This document shows, in pieces, positions 42,318-52,076 of a stretch of DNA of 62,148 nucleotides. This stretch comes from an uncultured Mediterranea sp. (GTDB taxonomy: Bacteria; Bacteroidota; Bacteroidia; Bacteroidales; Bacteroidaceae). The stretch is from contig NZ_CABUOL010000018.1 of assembly GCF_902493215.1 (NCBI RefSeq), positions 1-62,148 of the forward strand. Direction: 5' to 3'. Below the pieces are notes generated by a model that worked only from the letters and a program-made list of their open reading frames with translations, did not search any database and was not told the origin of the DNA. A program made the position numbers and the translations under genes. Numbering within the stretch: the stretch's first letter is position 1; each line of letters begins with the position of its first letter.

Positions 42318-45275
42318 ATGAACAATCTACATGAAAAGAACAAGACATATTACAGACGGGCAATAAAGCCCGGCATAATACAAAGTATCCTATTATTCCT
42401 GTTCATCACACTGTCTTACACATATCCCACGTACGCACAGAACGACTGGATTCCCCAACATCCGCGCCTGCTGTTTACCTCCAATGAAGAAATTCAAGTC
42501 AGAAAGCTCATCAAGGAGAATCAAGAAGCTCAGGAATTGGCCCGTTTCCTGAAAAATAGAGCAGACTCACTTATTACGCTGGCACAAATTCCTTACGAAA
42601 TGAACAGGTACGGTAACATGCTATATACATCCAGAGCCTACGTAGAACGGTTGGGGATACTGGCATTGGCCTACCGCCTTTATGGAGAGAAAAAGTACCT
42701 GAATGCAGCAGAACAAACATTGCAATGGGTCTGCAATTATCCAAACTGGGATCCCAAACACTATCTGGACACCGCAGAAATGACAACTGCAGTAGCAATT
42801 GCTTACGACTGGCTCTATACAGCCTTGCCTGCCAGCACCAAAAAGCTGGTCAAAAAAAGCATTTACAAGAATGCTATTTCCAGAGTATTGCAAGAATATG
42901 AGAAGGGGGGACCGGGCAGCTGGGCCAAACGTGAGACGAACTGGAACGTAGTGTGCAACACCGGCATGGTGCTGGGAGCACTGGCTGTAGCCGAGGATTA
43001 TCCTCAAGAGGCCCGTACCATTCTGGAAAATGCCGCCCGTTTCATGCCCAACTGCCTGAAACATTTTGCACCGGACGGTGTATGTTACGAAGGCCCCTCC
43101 TATTGGGGATATACAGCCAGTTATTTGTCACTCTATCTGAAGGCAGTAACCGACAATGGAGGCGATAAAGGAAAAATCGGACAACTGCCCGGTATCGAAC
43201 ATACAGCACTCTACTACAAGCGCACCCTTTCGCCGACCGGACGGATATTCAATTTCGCCAATGCCCACGAAGAAGCCCTCAACACACCTGCATTTTTCCT
43301 TTTCAGCAAACTATACCATCAATCGGAAGTGGCCGAATGGTATCGGGGGGAAATCAAAAAAACTATCCGGCAACAACAACCGCTACACCAATTATTCTAT
43401 CTTTCACTGCCCTGGTACGACAATACACATCCTAATCCACTGGCTGCACTGCCCAAACTGGAAGTGTATCACAACAGCATCAATGACATCATTGTAGTCA
43501 ATGGCAAACGAAATGTACAAGGCTCCATTTTCCTTACAGCCAAAGGTGGAGAACCCATGCAGGCACACCAACAGATGGACTGCGGTACATTCGTACTGGA
43601 AAGTGAAGGTGTACGCTGGACAGACGATTTGGGTTCTGACGATTACAACCTGCCTGGCTTTTGGGACTACAAACCGGGAGGACAACGCTGGAAATACTTT
43701 CGCAATAACAACCTGTCACACAACACCATCAGTATCAACCATCAGGTACAATATGCAGCTGGAAAAGCCTTTGTTTGTGAGGAAAAAACAGATATCGACC
43801 AACCATACGCAAAACTGGACATGACTTCCTTGTATAAAAACCAGGCCGAATCCGTGTTCCGTACATTTACTCTGACCGATGACCAAACCGTAGAAGTAAA
43901 AGATGAGATCAAGCTTTCTGATACTCAATCAACCGTATCATGGTCGGTCATTACAAAGGCAACTGTCGAGACCAATGGCAATAAAGCACATCTGACCCAT
44001 AACGGCAAACATTTTTATATACAAATCGTTTCACCAACGAATGCCACTTTCACATCGCGACCGGCACAGAACACTTCGCCCAAGGAATATCCGATACGGA
44101 ATACAACCATACTCGAGGCCAACTGTACCTTTGACCAGCCAGATGCCACCATCAAAGTACGCATGAGTAGTCGCCCATTCCTTGAAATAGCCCATGGCCC
44201 CTACCTGCAGGAAGTGACGACCGACGGAGCGACATTTGCCTTCCAGACGTCCCAGCCCTCATTCTCGTTCATTGAGCTCAAAAAGGAAGGTGAAGAAGAT
44301 TCAAACAACTATGCCGGTTCACAGCATGGACTGAAACAGGCAGATGCAACCTTCTTTGCCATCAGGGCCGAAGAGCTGCAACCCAATACGACCTACCAAT
44401 ACCGCATACATGCCAAGGAAATCAAATCATTCCAGCCATACAAGGTGGTGTTTGGAGACAGTATCGCCTCACCCTGGTATACATTCCGTACCATTGACCC
44501 GAAACAGAAAGGGGGCTCCATCTTCATTACCAGTGACATGCACAGCAACCCGAAGCTGTTGAAAAACCTGTTGGAACGATGTGACTATAAAACCTGTACT
44601 TCGTTCTTCTATGCCGGCGACATGATGAACTACATGACCGAAAACGGTGAACATCCGTTCACATCGTTCATCGATACTAGCGTAGAAATGTTTGCCACCT
44701 CCATTCCGTTTGAGTTCGTGCGGGGCAACCACGAAACACGCGGAAACATGGCCCGTATCTTCCCTTCCTTCTTCCCCAAACAGAACGGCAAGATATACGG
44801 CAGTTACCTGATGGGAGACGTCATGGTCATCATGCTCGACACGGGTGAAGACAAATCTGACAATCATCCGGTCTATGCCGGACTGACGGACTTTGACAAT
44901 TATCGCAGTGAACAAGCCCGCTGGCTGGAAAAAGTCGTAAAAAGCAAGGAGTTCAAGAAAGCCAAATACAGAATTGTCATTTCGCACTTTCCACTGGTAG
45001 TCGACAAGGATTGGGAAAAGGGAACTACCTGGAAAGGTTGCCAAGACGCAAGCCGGAAGTTCCTGCCCATACTGAACCGTGCCGGCATCGACCTGATTGT
45101 GGCAGGGCACACCCACCGTTTCTTCTATCATGAACCTGAAGAATCTGGCAACCAATGCCCTGTACTGGAACAAGGAGCCATGTGTGCCACCCGTCTTGAC
45201 CTTGCCGACGGCAACATCCATATCAAGGTCATCGGGAAAAACGGTGAGATACTATTGGATAAAAATCTGAAATGA
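42318..45275 (+). CDS. Fusion of heparinase II/III-like lyase and calcineurin-like phosphoesterase
   Basis: 985 residues in one uninterrupted frame. A long N-region signal peptide ends near residue 40. Residues 45-370 form an (alpha/alpha) toroid with RETNWNVVCNTG (204-215) and GVCYEGPSYWGYT (254-266, likely catalytic Tyr). Residues 380-620 form a beta-sandwich with the heparinase II/III signature AHQQMDCGTFVLESEG (416-431) and SHNTISI. Residues 625-730 resemble the N-terminal fibronectin-like domain of purple acid phosphatases (HGPYLQEVTTDGATFAFQT, LQPNTTYQYRI). Residues 735-985 are a metallophosphoesterase with Asp740/His742 (SDMH), Asp768/Asn771 (GDMMN), Asn804/His805 (GNHE), His890 and His931/His933 (GHTH), a complete set of metal ligands. 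It is second in the operon, 17 bases after M60. It would cleave a uronic-acid glycan and remove a phosphate (inference). Confidence 0.85.
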   Translation: MNNLHEKNKTYYRRAIKPGIIQSILLFLFITLSYTYPTYAQNDWIPQHPRLLFTSNEEIQVRKLIKENQEAQELARFLKNRADSLITLAQIPYEMNRYGNMLYTSRAYVERLGILALAYRLYGEKKYLNAAEQTLQWVCNYPNWDPKHYLDTAEMTTAVAIAYDWLYTALPASTKKLVKKSIYKNAISRVLQEYEKGGPGSWAKRETNWNVVCNTGMVLGALAVAEDYPQEARTILENAARFMPNCLKHFAPDGVCYEGPSYWGYTASYLSLYLKAVTDNGGDKGKIGQLPGIEHTALYYKRTLSPTGRIFNFANAHEEALNTPAFFLFSKLYHQSEVAEWYRGEIKKTIRQQQPLHQLFYLSLPWYDNTHPNPLAALPKLEVYHNSINDIIVVNGKRNVQGSIFLTAKGGEPMQAHQQMDCGTFVLESEGVRWTDDLGSDDYNLPGFWDYKPGGQRWKYFRNNNLSHNTISINHQVQYAAGKAFVCEEKTDIDQPYAKLDMTSLYKNQAESVFRTFTLTDDQTVEVKDEIKLSDTQSTVSWSVITKATVETNGNKAHLTHNGKHFYIQIVSPTNATFTSRPAQNTSPKEYPIRNTTILEANCTFDQPDATIKVRMSSRPFLEIAHGPYLQEVTTDGATFAFQTSQPSFSFIELKKEGEEDSNNYAGSQHGLKQADATFFAIRAEELQPNTTYQYRIHAKEIKSFQPYKVVFGDSIASPWYTFRTIDPKQKGGSIFITSDMHSNPKLLKNLLERCDYKTCTSFFYAGDMMNYMTENGEHPFTSFIDTSVEMFATSIPFEFVRGNHETRGNMARIFPSFFPKQNGKIYGSYLMGDVMVIMLDTGEDKSDNHPVYAGLTDFDNYRSEQARWLEKVVKSKEFKKAKYRIVISHFPLVVDKDWEKGTTWKGCQDASRKFLPILNRAGIDLIVAGHTHRFFYHEPEESGNQCPVLEQGAMCATRLDLADGNIHIKVIGKNGEILLDKNLK

Positions 45276-45331
45276 CCAGTTCCACCTTTATATAGATAGA
45301 TCAATATCATCCAACTCCAAGGAAAAATAAA

Positions 45332-47473
45332 ATGAAAAAGACAATCACAACCCTCTGCCTGTGCCTGTCCATCCACACAGGCATGCAAGCGGACGAAACG
45401 GTCTACCTGTCGCCCGCAGGAAACGACCTGGGAAAAGGTACGGCAGAATCGCCCTACTACTCCCTGAACAAGGCCATAGAGAACCGGCTGACAGGAAAAG
45501 CCGCAGACGACACTCTGTTCATCAGAGTGATGGAAGGAACGTACCACATGAAAGCCCCGTTCCGGATTGAACAAGCCAACTCCAGACCTGTCGTCATTCT
45601 GGCAGACAATCCGCAAGCCAAACCCGTCTTTTCAGGTGGTATCACAGTCGGCGGATGGGAAAAATACGGAGACAAGCTCTACAGAGCATACATTCCGGAA
45701 GTGGTGCAATATGGAACCAACTTCGAACAGCTGTACGTCAACGGAACCCGAGCCGTGCTGGCCCGTACGCCGAACGACGGCTGGTACTACGTGGACGGGA
45801 CTTCGGAAACACAGTTCACCCCCGGAGTGCGCTATGCCGACTATGCCGTGCAACGCATAAACTTCCGGCCGGAAGACTGGAAAACGATAAAGGGTAAGCA
45901 GACGGACGAGCTGTCGCACCTCAAGTTCCGTTTCTACCACAAATGGGACATCACCCTGCAAAAGGCAACGTATGTGGAACCGGATTCGGCCTTCATCTAC
46001 ATGCAAGGCAAAGGCATGCGGCCCTGGAATCCCATCCGTAAAGGTTCAAGATACGTCATGTACGACTATATGGCCGCCCTCGACATGCCCGGAGAGTGGT
46101 TTCTAGACCGAAAGGAGGGATATCTCTACTACATGCCCCGGCCGGAAGAACAGATGGAAACGGCCGAATGCTTCATTCCTCTGCTCTCCCAACTTGTCAC
46201 TGTCAAGGGGAGCAAGCAAGGAGTGGTAAAAGGCGTGTCGTTCCGGAACATCGTCTTCAGCCACACCCTGCACAACATGCCTGAACAGGGCGAAGATCCT
46301 TTTCAGGCCGCCGCACCGGTAGAAGCCGCCCTCTCGTTCGACTACGCGGAGAATATCAGCCTGTACAACTGTGAAGTGAGCCATACCGGCGGATACGGCA
46401 TCTGGTTCAGACAGGCATGCCACCACAACCGGATAGAGCACTGCCTGCTGTCCGACCTGGGAGCCGGCGGCATCAAAATAGGGGAACCTTACTTCAGGGA
46501 CGACCCTACAATGATAAGCAGCCACAACACGGTGGACAACAACATTATCGTACATGCAGGACGCGAGCTGCCCTGCGGTGTGGGCGTTGCCATTTTCCAC
46601 AGCAGTGACAACCGTGTGACCCACAACGAAATAGCCGACCTGTATTATTCGGGCATCTCCGTGGGATGGGTATGGGGATACAACCAGTCGCCGCTGCTCT
46701 GGACCATGCACGTCAACCTGCGGGGGGAAGTGGAATACCTGCAAAAGGAGCTGACCAACCCGGCCGTACGCAACCTGATAGCCTACAACCACATCCACCA
46801 CATCGGCTGGGGTGAGCTGTCGGACATGGGAGCCGTCTATACCCTTGGCGAATCGGAGGGAACCGTTATCACCCACAACGTGATACACGACGTGCTGACC
46901 TACGACTACGGCGGATGGGGGCTCTACACGGACGAAGGATCGACGGGTGTCACCATGACCAACAACCTCGTTTACCGCTGCAAAAGCGGAGGTTTCCACC
47001 AGCACTACGGTAAGGAGAACCGCATAGAGAACAACATCTTTGCGTTCGGCCACTACTTCCAGGCACAATATACCCGTCCCGAAGAGCATTTGTCGTTCCA
47101 CTTCAGGCACAACATCATCCTGCAAGAGCGCGGTGCCACTCTCTCGGGAGCATGGGAAAAGGGACGGACGGACATGGATTACAACCTGTACTGGCATCTG
47201 AACGGAAGTCCCACGTTCGGAAAACAAAGTTTTAAAGAATGGAAGAAAAGTAAAGAGCCCCATTCCATCTGTGCCGACCCGCTTTTCAAGGACCCGCAGA
47301 ACGATGACTATAGCTTTGCTTCAAAGCGCAACATACGCAAAATCAAGTTCCGCCCCTTCGACAGTTCGGCAGCCGGCGTCTACGGCGAAGCCTCCTGGAA
47401 GAAGCAGGCACAGCTCTCGCCCGAGGTATTGGAAGCCTTCGAGCAAAGAGCCAAAACCATCCTGAAAGACTGA
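45332..47473 (+). CDS. Parallel beta-helix glycoside hydrolase, GH141-like
   Basis: 713 residues with a signal peptide (ends GMQA). GH141 contains an alpha-L-fucosidase and xylanase activities. The N-terminal part starts VYLSPAGNDLGKGTAESPYYSL, common to secreted beta-helix proteins. The helix coils carry NHIHHIGWGELSDMGAVYTLG, then YGGWGLYTDEGS and GGFHQHYGKENRIENNIF, which I associate with GH141. The start is the ATG at 45332, with AAGGAAAAAT upstream; it is 56 bases after the fusion gene and third in the operon. Other beta-helix families (polysaccharide lyases, GH110) are less likely because the DMGAVYTLG and HQHYG segments fit GH141 better. Confidence 0.75.
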   Translation: MKKTITTLCLCLSIHTGMQADETVYLSPAGNDLGKGTAESPYYSLNKAIENRLTGKAADDTLFIRVMEGTYHMKAPFRIEQANSRPVVILADNPQAKPVFSGGITVGGWEKYGDKLYRAYIPEVVQYGTNFEQLYVNGTRAVLARTPNDGWYYVDGTSETQFTPGVRYADYAVQRINFRPEDWKTIKGKQTDELSHLKFRFYHKWDITLQKATYVEPDSAFIYMQGKGMRPWNPIRKGSRYVMYDYMAALDMPGEWFLDRKEGYLYYMPRPEEQMETAECFIPLLSQLVTVKGSKQGVVKGVSFRNIVFSHTLHNMPEQGEDPFQAAAPVEAALSFDYAENISLYNCEVSHTGGYGIWFRQACHHNRIEHCLLSDLGAGGIKIGEPYFRDDPTMISSHNTVDNNIIVHAGRELPCGVGVAIFHSSDNRVTHNEIADLYYSGISVGWVWGYNQSPLLWTMHVNLRGEVEYLQKELTNPAVRNLIAYNHIHHIGWGELSDMGAVYTLGESEGTVITHNVIHDVLTYDYGGWGLYTDEGSTGVTMTNNLVYRCKSGGFHQHYGKENRIENNIFAFGHYFQAQYTRPEEHLSFHFRHNIILQERGATLSGAWEKGRTDMDYNLYWHLNGSPTFGKQSFKEWKKSKEPHSICADPLFKDPQNDDYSFASKRNIRKIKFRPFDSSAAGVYGEASWKKQAQLSPEVLEAFEQRAKTILKD

Positions 47474-47520
47474 CCGAGGACACACTGACGCAGACGTGTC
47501 CAAAGAAAACCGCCCGACCA

Positions 47521-47563
47521 TTTGCTGTCGTTTTGTCCCGAAAGGCGGCAAAACGACAGCAAA
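47521..47563. terminator. Perfect 15-base stem-loop after the GH141 gene
   Basis: TTTGCTGTCGTTTTG and CAAAACGACAGCAAA pair perfectly around 13 bases. It is 47 bases after the GH141 stop. No T run follows on the plus strand, so termination is plausible but not certain. Confidence 0.55.
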
Positions 47564-47693
47564 ATACTGGTTCGGCTGACAGACCCTCCTTTCCAAAAGT
47601 TGCAAACAGGCCGCCAAACAGACCTTTCAAGGCACTTATATCCCGCCTGAAGCGCACATTCTGACGACAAAAAGCAGGAATCCCGGCAGAAGA

Positions 47694-47781
47694 ACGTATG
47701 TTTTCTGCCGGAAGAATGTATGTTTTCTCACAAAAAGACGTATGTTTTCGAGGAAAAGAACGTATGCTCCCAACCAATAAC
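47694..47781. repeat. Four-unit array with an exact 22-base period
   Basis: ACGTATGTTTTC or a near copy starts at 47694, 47716, 47738 and 47760, exactly 22 bases apart. The first 12 bases of each unit are conserved and the last 10 vary; the fourth unit is degenerate (ACGTATGCTCCC). The first unit is also enclosed by CCGGCAGAA and TTCTGCCGG arms. The period is not a multiple of 3, so it is not a coding repeat. Confidence 0.8.
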
Positions 47782-48036
47782 GGCCTTTTTATGGGGGAGA
47801 AACAACTTTTTCACGAAGAAAAACGACTTTTCCACCCACTTTCCCCTCTATTTTATTTGTAAGGATTTCGCTATTCCATTGAATACAAGCGTATAAGTTC
47901 ATTCCGTCTTCATTCTTTTGCAACTCCTCTCCCTGCGCCTCGAAATACGCGATTCTCAGCCGATAGAAAATACAAAATGTCATTTTGGTAAATACGTCTC
48001 TCCTGAAAAAGAGCAGAATCTGAGGCAAGGCAGTCT

Positions 48037-51000
48037 TCAGCCCTGCCTGTACTCCTGCGGCGTGCGGTTGAACGAAGCCTTGAAACAATGGCGGAAATAC
48101 CGAAGGGAGTTGAAACCAACTTGATAGGCAATCTCCGTAATCTGCATTTCCGGATTTTGTTTCAACAAATCGGCAGCCACCTTCAGGCGTGCATTCAGGA
48201 TATATTCATTCGGAGTGACAAAACTCAGGGCTTTCAACTTATTATAAAGCGAACTGCGGCTGACACCCAACTCACGGGCCAACTGGTTGACATCGAACTC
48301 GGGTTCGGACAAATGATTCCTGACAATCTCATCCAAACGGGCCAAGAACTCCGAATCTATCGGTGTCAACGCCAACGCCGGTACATCGGGTTCGGCAACG
48401 CCAACCGGTTCGGGAACAGCCGTACCAAACTTCTTCTTCAGCAACTTCCGGTTGCGCAACAGATTGGCAATCCGTCCCAACAACAGTTTGTTGTTGAACG
48501 GTTTTTCGATATAGTCATCGGCTCCGCATTGCATGCCTTCCATCTTGCTGTTGTCTGAAGTCATGGCCGTAAGCAGAATGACCGGTATATGGCAGAGGTC
48601 GAAGTTGTTCTTGATTTTCATACACATCTCCGTACCCGACATGACAGGCATCATCACATCGCTCACAACCAAATCGGGAGCTTCGTCCACCACCTTGTCG
48701 TATCCGGCCTTACCGTCCATTGCAATAATGACCCGATAGAGCGGTGACAGCAAGTCGGTCAGTATCTGCAACAATTCCTCGTTGTCTTCAACCAACAGGA
48801 CACACTCCCGAGCTTCACCGGCCGACTCTTCAGACACTCCGCCTGAAGGCAGAACCGCCTCATCGGCTTCCTGCGTTTCATAACAGACAGACAACCCGTC
48901 TGCCGTTTCCGGCTCCGCAGCATCCCAAACCACATTATCGTCGCGCAGGAAAGGGTTCTCTTTGGGCAAGGTTACTGTAAAGACGCTACCATATTCCACA
49001 GCGCTCTTCACACCAATCGTTCCGTGATGAAGCTCCACAATGCCTTTGGCCAAAGCAAGTCCGATGCCGCTACCGGGTGACGACACTTCGGCATTCACCT
49101 GATAGAAACGGTCGAAGATGAAAGGAATGGACTCTTGAGGAATTCCTTCTCCACTATCCAGTACCTTGATTTCGATACATTCCCCTGCATCTACCAACTG
49201 CAATTCCACCTTGCCGTCGGCAGGCGTATATTTCAGAGCGTTGGACAGCAGGTTGGAAACAACCTTCCTCAACTGGCGGCTGTCATACCAACAGAACTGT
49301 TCAGAGACATCCGAATGGAAAGCCAAACAGATATGCTGTAACTGAGCTTGCGGCTGGAAATCATCGCATATCCGTTCCAAATACTCTACAAGATCCGCCT
49401 GCCCGACATGCAGCGTCAGTTTACCACGCTCCATCTTCCTGAAGTCCAGCAATTCGGAAATCAGTTCACGGAACTGGAAAGTATTCTTATAAACCTTCTG
49501 CAAGCGGGTGCGTACAAACGGAGAAAGCCCCGACGAGTGTAACAAGGCTTCCAGCTGCGATATAATCAGCGTCAGCGGTGTACGGAACTCATGAGAGATA
49601 TTGGCAAAAAACTGAAGTTTGGCCTGAATCAGTTCCTCATTCTTTTCTTTTTCCATCTTTTCCTGAGCCAAAGAAGCCCGCAAGTGTACACGAGCCATCC
49701 AGTTGCGAACAAGGAAACTGACAATCCATACAAACAAGGCTACGTACAATGTATAGGCCCACCACGTAGCCCACCAAGGCGAATGAACGACCAGTGGCAA
49801 TTCAATAGTATGAACTTTGTCACGTTCGCTCAACTTCTTCTCGCGCACCTTCAGTATATATCTGCCCGGATCGAGATTGGTATAGAACAGTGTGTTACTA
49901 TAAGTTGTATTCCACTTCCGGTCGAATCCCTCCAGACAATACTCAAAAATTTCCCGATCGGAGTTGTCGATATAGCTGTTCGAGGCAAACGAAATGGAAA
50001 TGTTGTTCTCGTCGTATGCCAGATGCAACTCCGAAACGAAAGGCAAGGCAACCGGTAAAACTCCTTCTTTGTCATGGGCTGTCATGAGCTTTCCGTTGAC
50101 AGAAAGAGACGAAAAATACAGATTATGCTCGGGCAAAGGCTCGAACAACGAAGAAAAGGCAAAGGCTGTCATGCCTTCCGAACCTCCTACCAGCACTTCA
50201 CCATCGCGACATACAAGCAAGCCACAGCCGTCGTTTACGGCCGACAAATGCAATTGGTTTTCCGCATCGAGTATCTTCATATCACCCGTCTGGGGATGAT
50301 AGCAAAGGACACCACGGTCTGTCAACAGAATCAGATAGCCGGAAGCATGAAAACGCATGTTATAGATATAATCGGCACCTGCGATGGGACAATGCTCAAA
50401 ACGGTCAGCATTTCTGTCATAACGATACAATCCCGAACCTGTTGTCCCCAAGAACAGAGTTCCGTCAGCCGACTCCGCCATTTTAGATACCATAAACTTA
50501 CCCAAACCATTCTGTCCCAATTCATAAATACGTTTATCCTGAGGATGTTTCATATCAATCCGAACGACATCTCCCCGACGGGCTATCCACAAACGAGACA
50601 ATTCATCCATAAACATAGCCACTCCTCCTCTCATGGTTTCTGCAATACCAGAACTAAAATAGTGTGGTACATCATCATTTGTTCTCGATTTCATCCACAC
50701 CCCTCTGTCGGACAACAAAAGCAAACTATCGCCGTACAATATTATTTCTGCAAACGAAACACCATTCTTTTGAAAATCTGAAAAATCCTTTACCTGCCCT
50801 GTTTGAATGTCAAAGCTCAAAAAACCTTGCTTGTGCGTACCAACATAAAGACAATCCAAATCCGGATCGTAAACGATACATTTCAAGTTTGGGAAAAACG
50901 GACTTCCATTCTTTCCGGACAAATAATGTGTGAAAGAATCTGTTTGCTTGTCCCAACAATTCAAGCCTCCCCCTTCGGTACAAATCCATACATTACCCCG

Positions 51001-52017
51001 TTTATCTTCCACCATATTACCAACATAAGGAAAACTTACCCCTTCGCCACCATCAACATTTTCGGAATAATGTCTGAAAAGATCAGCCTCCGGGTGAAAA
51101 TAATGTACGCCTCCGTAATAGGTTCCTACCCAAATAGTAGCCTGTTTGTCCTTGTACAAAGAAAAAATAGACGAATGTTTCAAAGCACCGGGTGCCATAT
51201 CTTTCCGATAACACGTTAGCTGACCATCCTGACTAATTTTATTCAAACCATTAAAGGTACCGATCCAAATACTTCCTTCACCGTCTTCCACAAAACAACG
51301 GACATCGTTGCTGGAAAGAGAAAAATCATCCTGAACCGTCCACCCGCCACCTGAATCAGCTTCTACCACATACATCCCTTCACGAAAAGCTGCAACCCAC
51401 ATACGATTCTTACTGTCAAGATAAAGAGAATAGACTTTTACTCCAGGCAAGACACAAACCGGCTGCTTATCTCTATCAGACACTCGAAACAAGCCGGACA
51501 TGGTTCCTATCCAAAGACAACCATCCTTTCCTGCATAAAGATTTGTAACAGAATAACCTGCAGGCATGCGGTAAATGAATGAGAAGCAATTTTCCGAAGC
51601 TTTCCAACGAAAAATACTGTCACGAACAGCCGTCCAAACATTATGACCATCAGAGAACAAACAAGAGACTTTGAGCCGCAAATCATGGAAAGTTTCCTGC
51701 CGTACGTCATAGCGGACCAAATTACCATCGGACGTAAAAAAGACATTTCCCTGCCCACTGACCAGATTGTGCACTTCATTTCCCAGGAAACTATTATCTC
51801 TTATCAAAGAAGGTTTATAAACGGTCATTCCATTGCCATCGTAACAACTCAAACCTTCGAGTGTACCAAACCACATACGCCCCAGTTCGTCCTGACAGAT
51901 GGAAACGACTGAAATTTGCGAAAGGCCGTCGCTCTTGCCCAGATGCTTGAAATAAACATTACCACACAGCAAACGGGACATTATAGAAAAAAATATCAGA
52001 AACCAAAGTCTTTTCAT
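48037..52017 (-). CDS. Hybrid two-component system (HTCS) regulator
   Basis: About 1326 residues. HTCS proteins sense a periplasmic oligosaccharide and activate polysaccharide-utilisation genes. Order: signal sequence (MKRLWFLIFFSIMSRLLCG); two-bladed propeller sensor made of repeated DxxGxxWxGT-type units (about 25-670); a Y_Y_Y domain; a transmembrane helix near 745-770; HisKA with the phospho-His near 808 (NISHEFRTP); HATPase (GSGIGLALAKGIV); a receiver with the phospho-Asp near 1120 (LVVSDVMMPVMSG); and a C-terminal AraC-type helix-turn-helix (LARELGVSRSSLYNKLK). The start is the ATG at 52017; the ATG at 52026 is an alternative. It lies at the border of the accessory region and probably controls susCD and neighbours, which is inference. 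Confidence 0.95.
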   Translation of the reverse strand: MKRLWFLIFFSIMSRLLCGNVYFKHLGKSDGLSQISVVSICQDELGRMWFGTLEGLSCYDGNGMTVYKPSLIRDNSFLGNEVHNLVSGQGNVFFTSDGNLVRYDVRQETFHDLRLKVSCLFSDGHNVWTAVRDSIFRWKASENCFSFIYRMPAGYSVTNLYAGKDGCLWIGTMSGLFRVSDRDKQPVCVLPGVKVYSLYLDSKNRMWVAAFREGMYVVEADSGGGWTVQDDFSLSSNDVRCFVEDGEGSIWIGTFNGLNKISQDGQLTCYRKDMAPGALKHSSIFSLYKDKQATIWVGTYYGGVHYFHPEADLFRHYSENVDGGEGVSFPYVGNMVEDKRGNVWICTEGGGLNCWDKQTDSFTHYLSGKNGSPFFPNLKCIVYDPDLDCLYVGTHKQGFLSFDIQTGQVKDFSDFQKNGVSFAEIILYGDSLLLLSDRGVWMKSRTNDDVPHYFSSGIAETMRGGVAMFMDELSRLWIARRGDVVRIDMKHPQDKRIYELGQNGLGKFMVSKMAESADGTLFLGTTGSGLYRYDRNADRFEHCPIAGADYIYNMRFHASGYLILLTDRGVLCYHPQTGDMKILDAENQLHLSAVNDGCGLLVCRDGEVLVGGSEGMTAFAFSSLFEPLPEHNLYFSSLSVNGKLMTAHDKEGVLPVALPFVSELHLAYDENNISISFASNSYIDNSDREIFEYCLEGFDRKWNTTYSNTLFYTNLDPGRYILKVREKKLSERDKVHTIELPLVVHSPWWATWWAYTLYVALFVWIVSFLVRNWMARVHLRASLAQEKMEKEKNEELIQAKLQFFANISHEFRTPLTLIISQLEALLHSSGLSPFVRTRLQKVYKNTFQFRELISELLDFRKMERGKLTLHVGQADLVEYLERICDDFQPQAQLQHICLAFHSDVSEQFCWYDSRQLRKVVSNLLSNALKYTPADGKVELQLVDAGECIEIKVLDSGEGIPQESIPFIFDRFYQVNAEVSSPGSGIGLALAKGIVELHHGTIGVKSAVEYGSVFTVTLPKENPFLRDDNVVWDAAEPETADGLSVCYETQEADEAVLPSGGVSEESAGEARECVLLVEDNEELLQILTDLLSPLYRVIIAMDGKAGYDKVVDEAPDLVVSDVMMPVMSGTEMCMKIKNNFDLCHIPVILLTAMTSDNSKMEGMQCGADDYIEKPFNNKLLLGRIANLLRNRKLLKKKFGTAVPEPVGVAEPDVPALALTPIDSEFLARLDEIVRNHLSEPEFDVNQLARELGVSRSSLYNKLKALSFVTPNEYILNARLKVAADLLKQNPEMQITEIAYQVGFNSLRYFRHCFKASFNRTPQEYRQG

Positions 52018-52076
52018 CAGTATCATCCAATCGTATAAGGTCTAAAAAGCACCGTAGAACGGCATTAAAAACATAG

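Larger units (their letters stand above)
47474..48036. other. 563-base intergenic region between convergent GH141 and HTCS genes
   Basis: No credible gene. From left to right: a perfect 15-base inverted repeat (47521-47563), a short 11-base repetition CAAACAG (near 47608), a 22-base periodic array (47694-47781), a related 21-base step (47802 and 47823, ACAACTTT and ACGACTTT), and a 15-base palindrome CAAAATGTCATTTTG (47973-47987). Confidence 0.7.

Noticed and set aside
46103..47263. 386-residue open frame on the minus strand opposite GH141
   Set aside because: Antisense shadow of a repetitive beta-helix gene.
47694..47781. CRISPR array
   Set aside because: Conserved parts are only about 12 bases and variable parts about 10; there are four units and no cas genes. 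This does not fit any CRISPR array.
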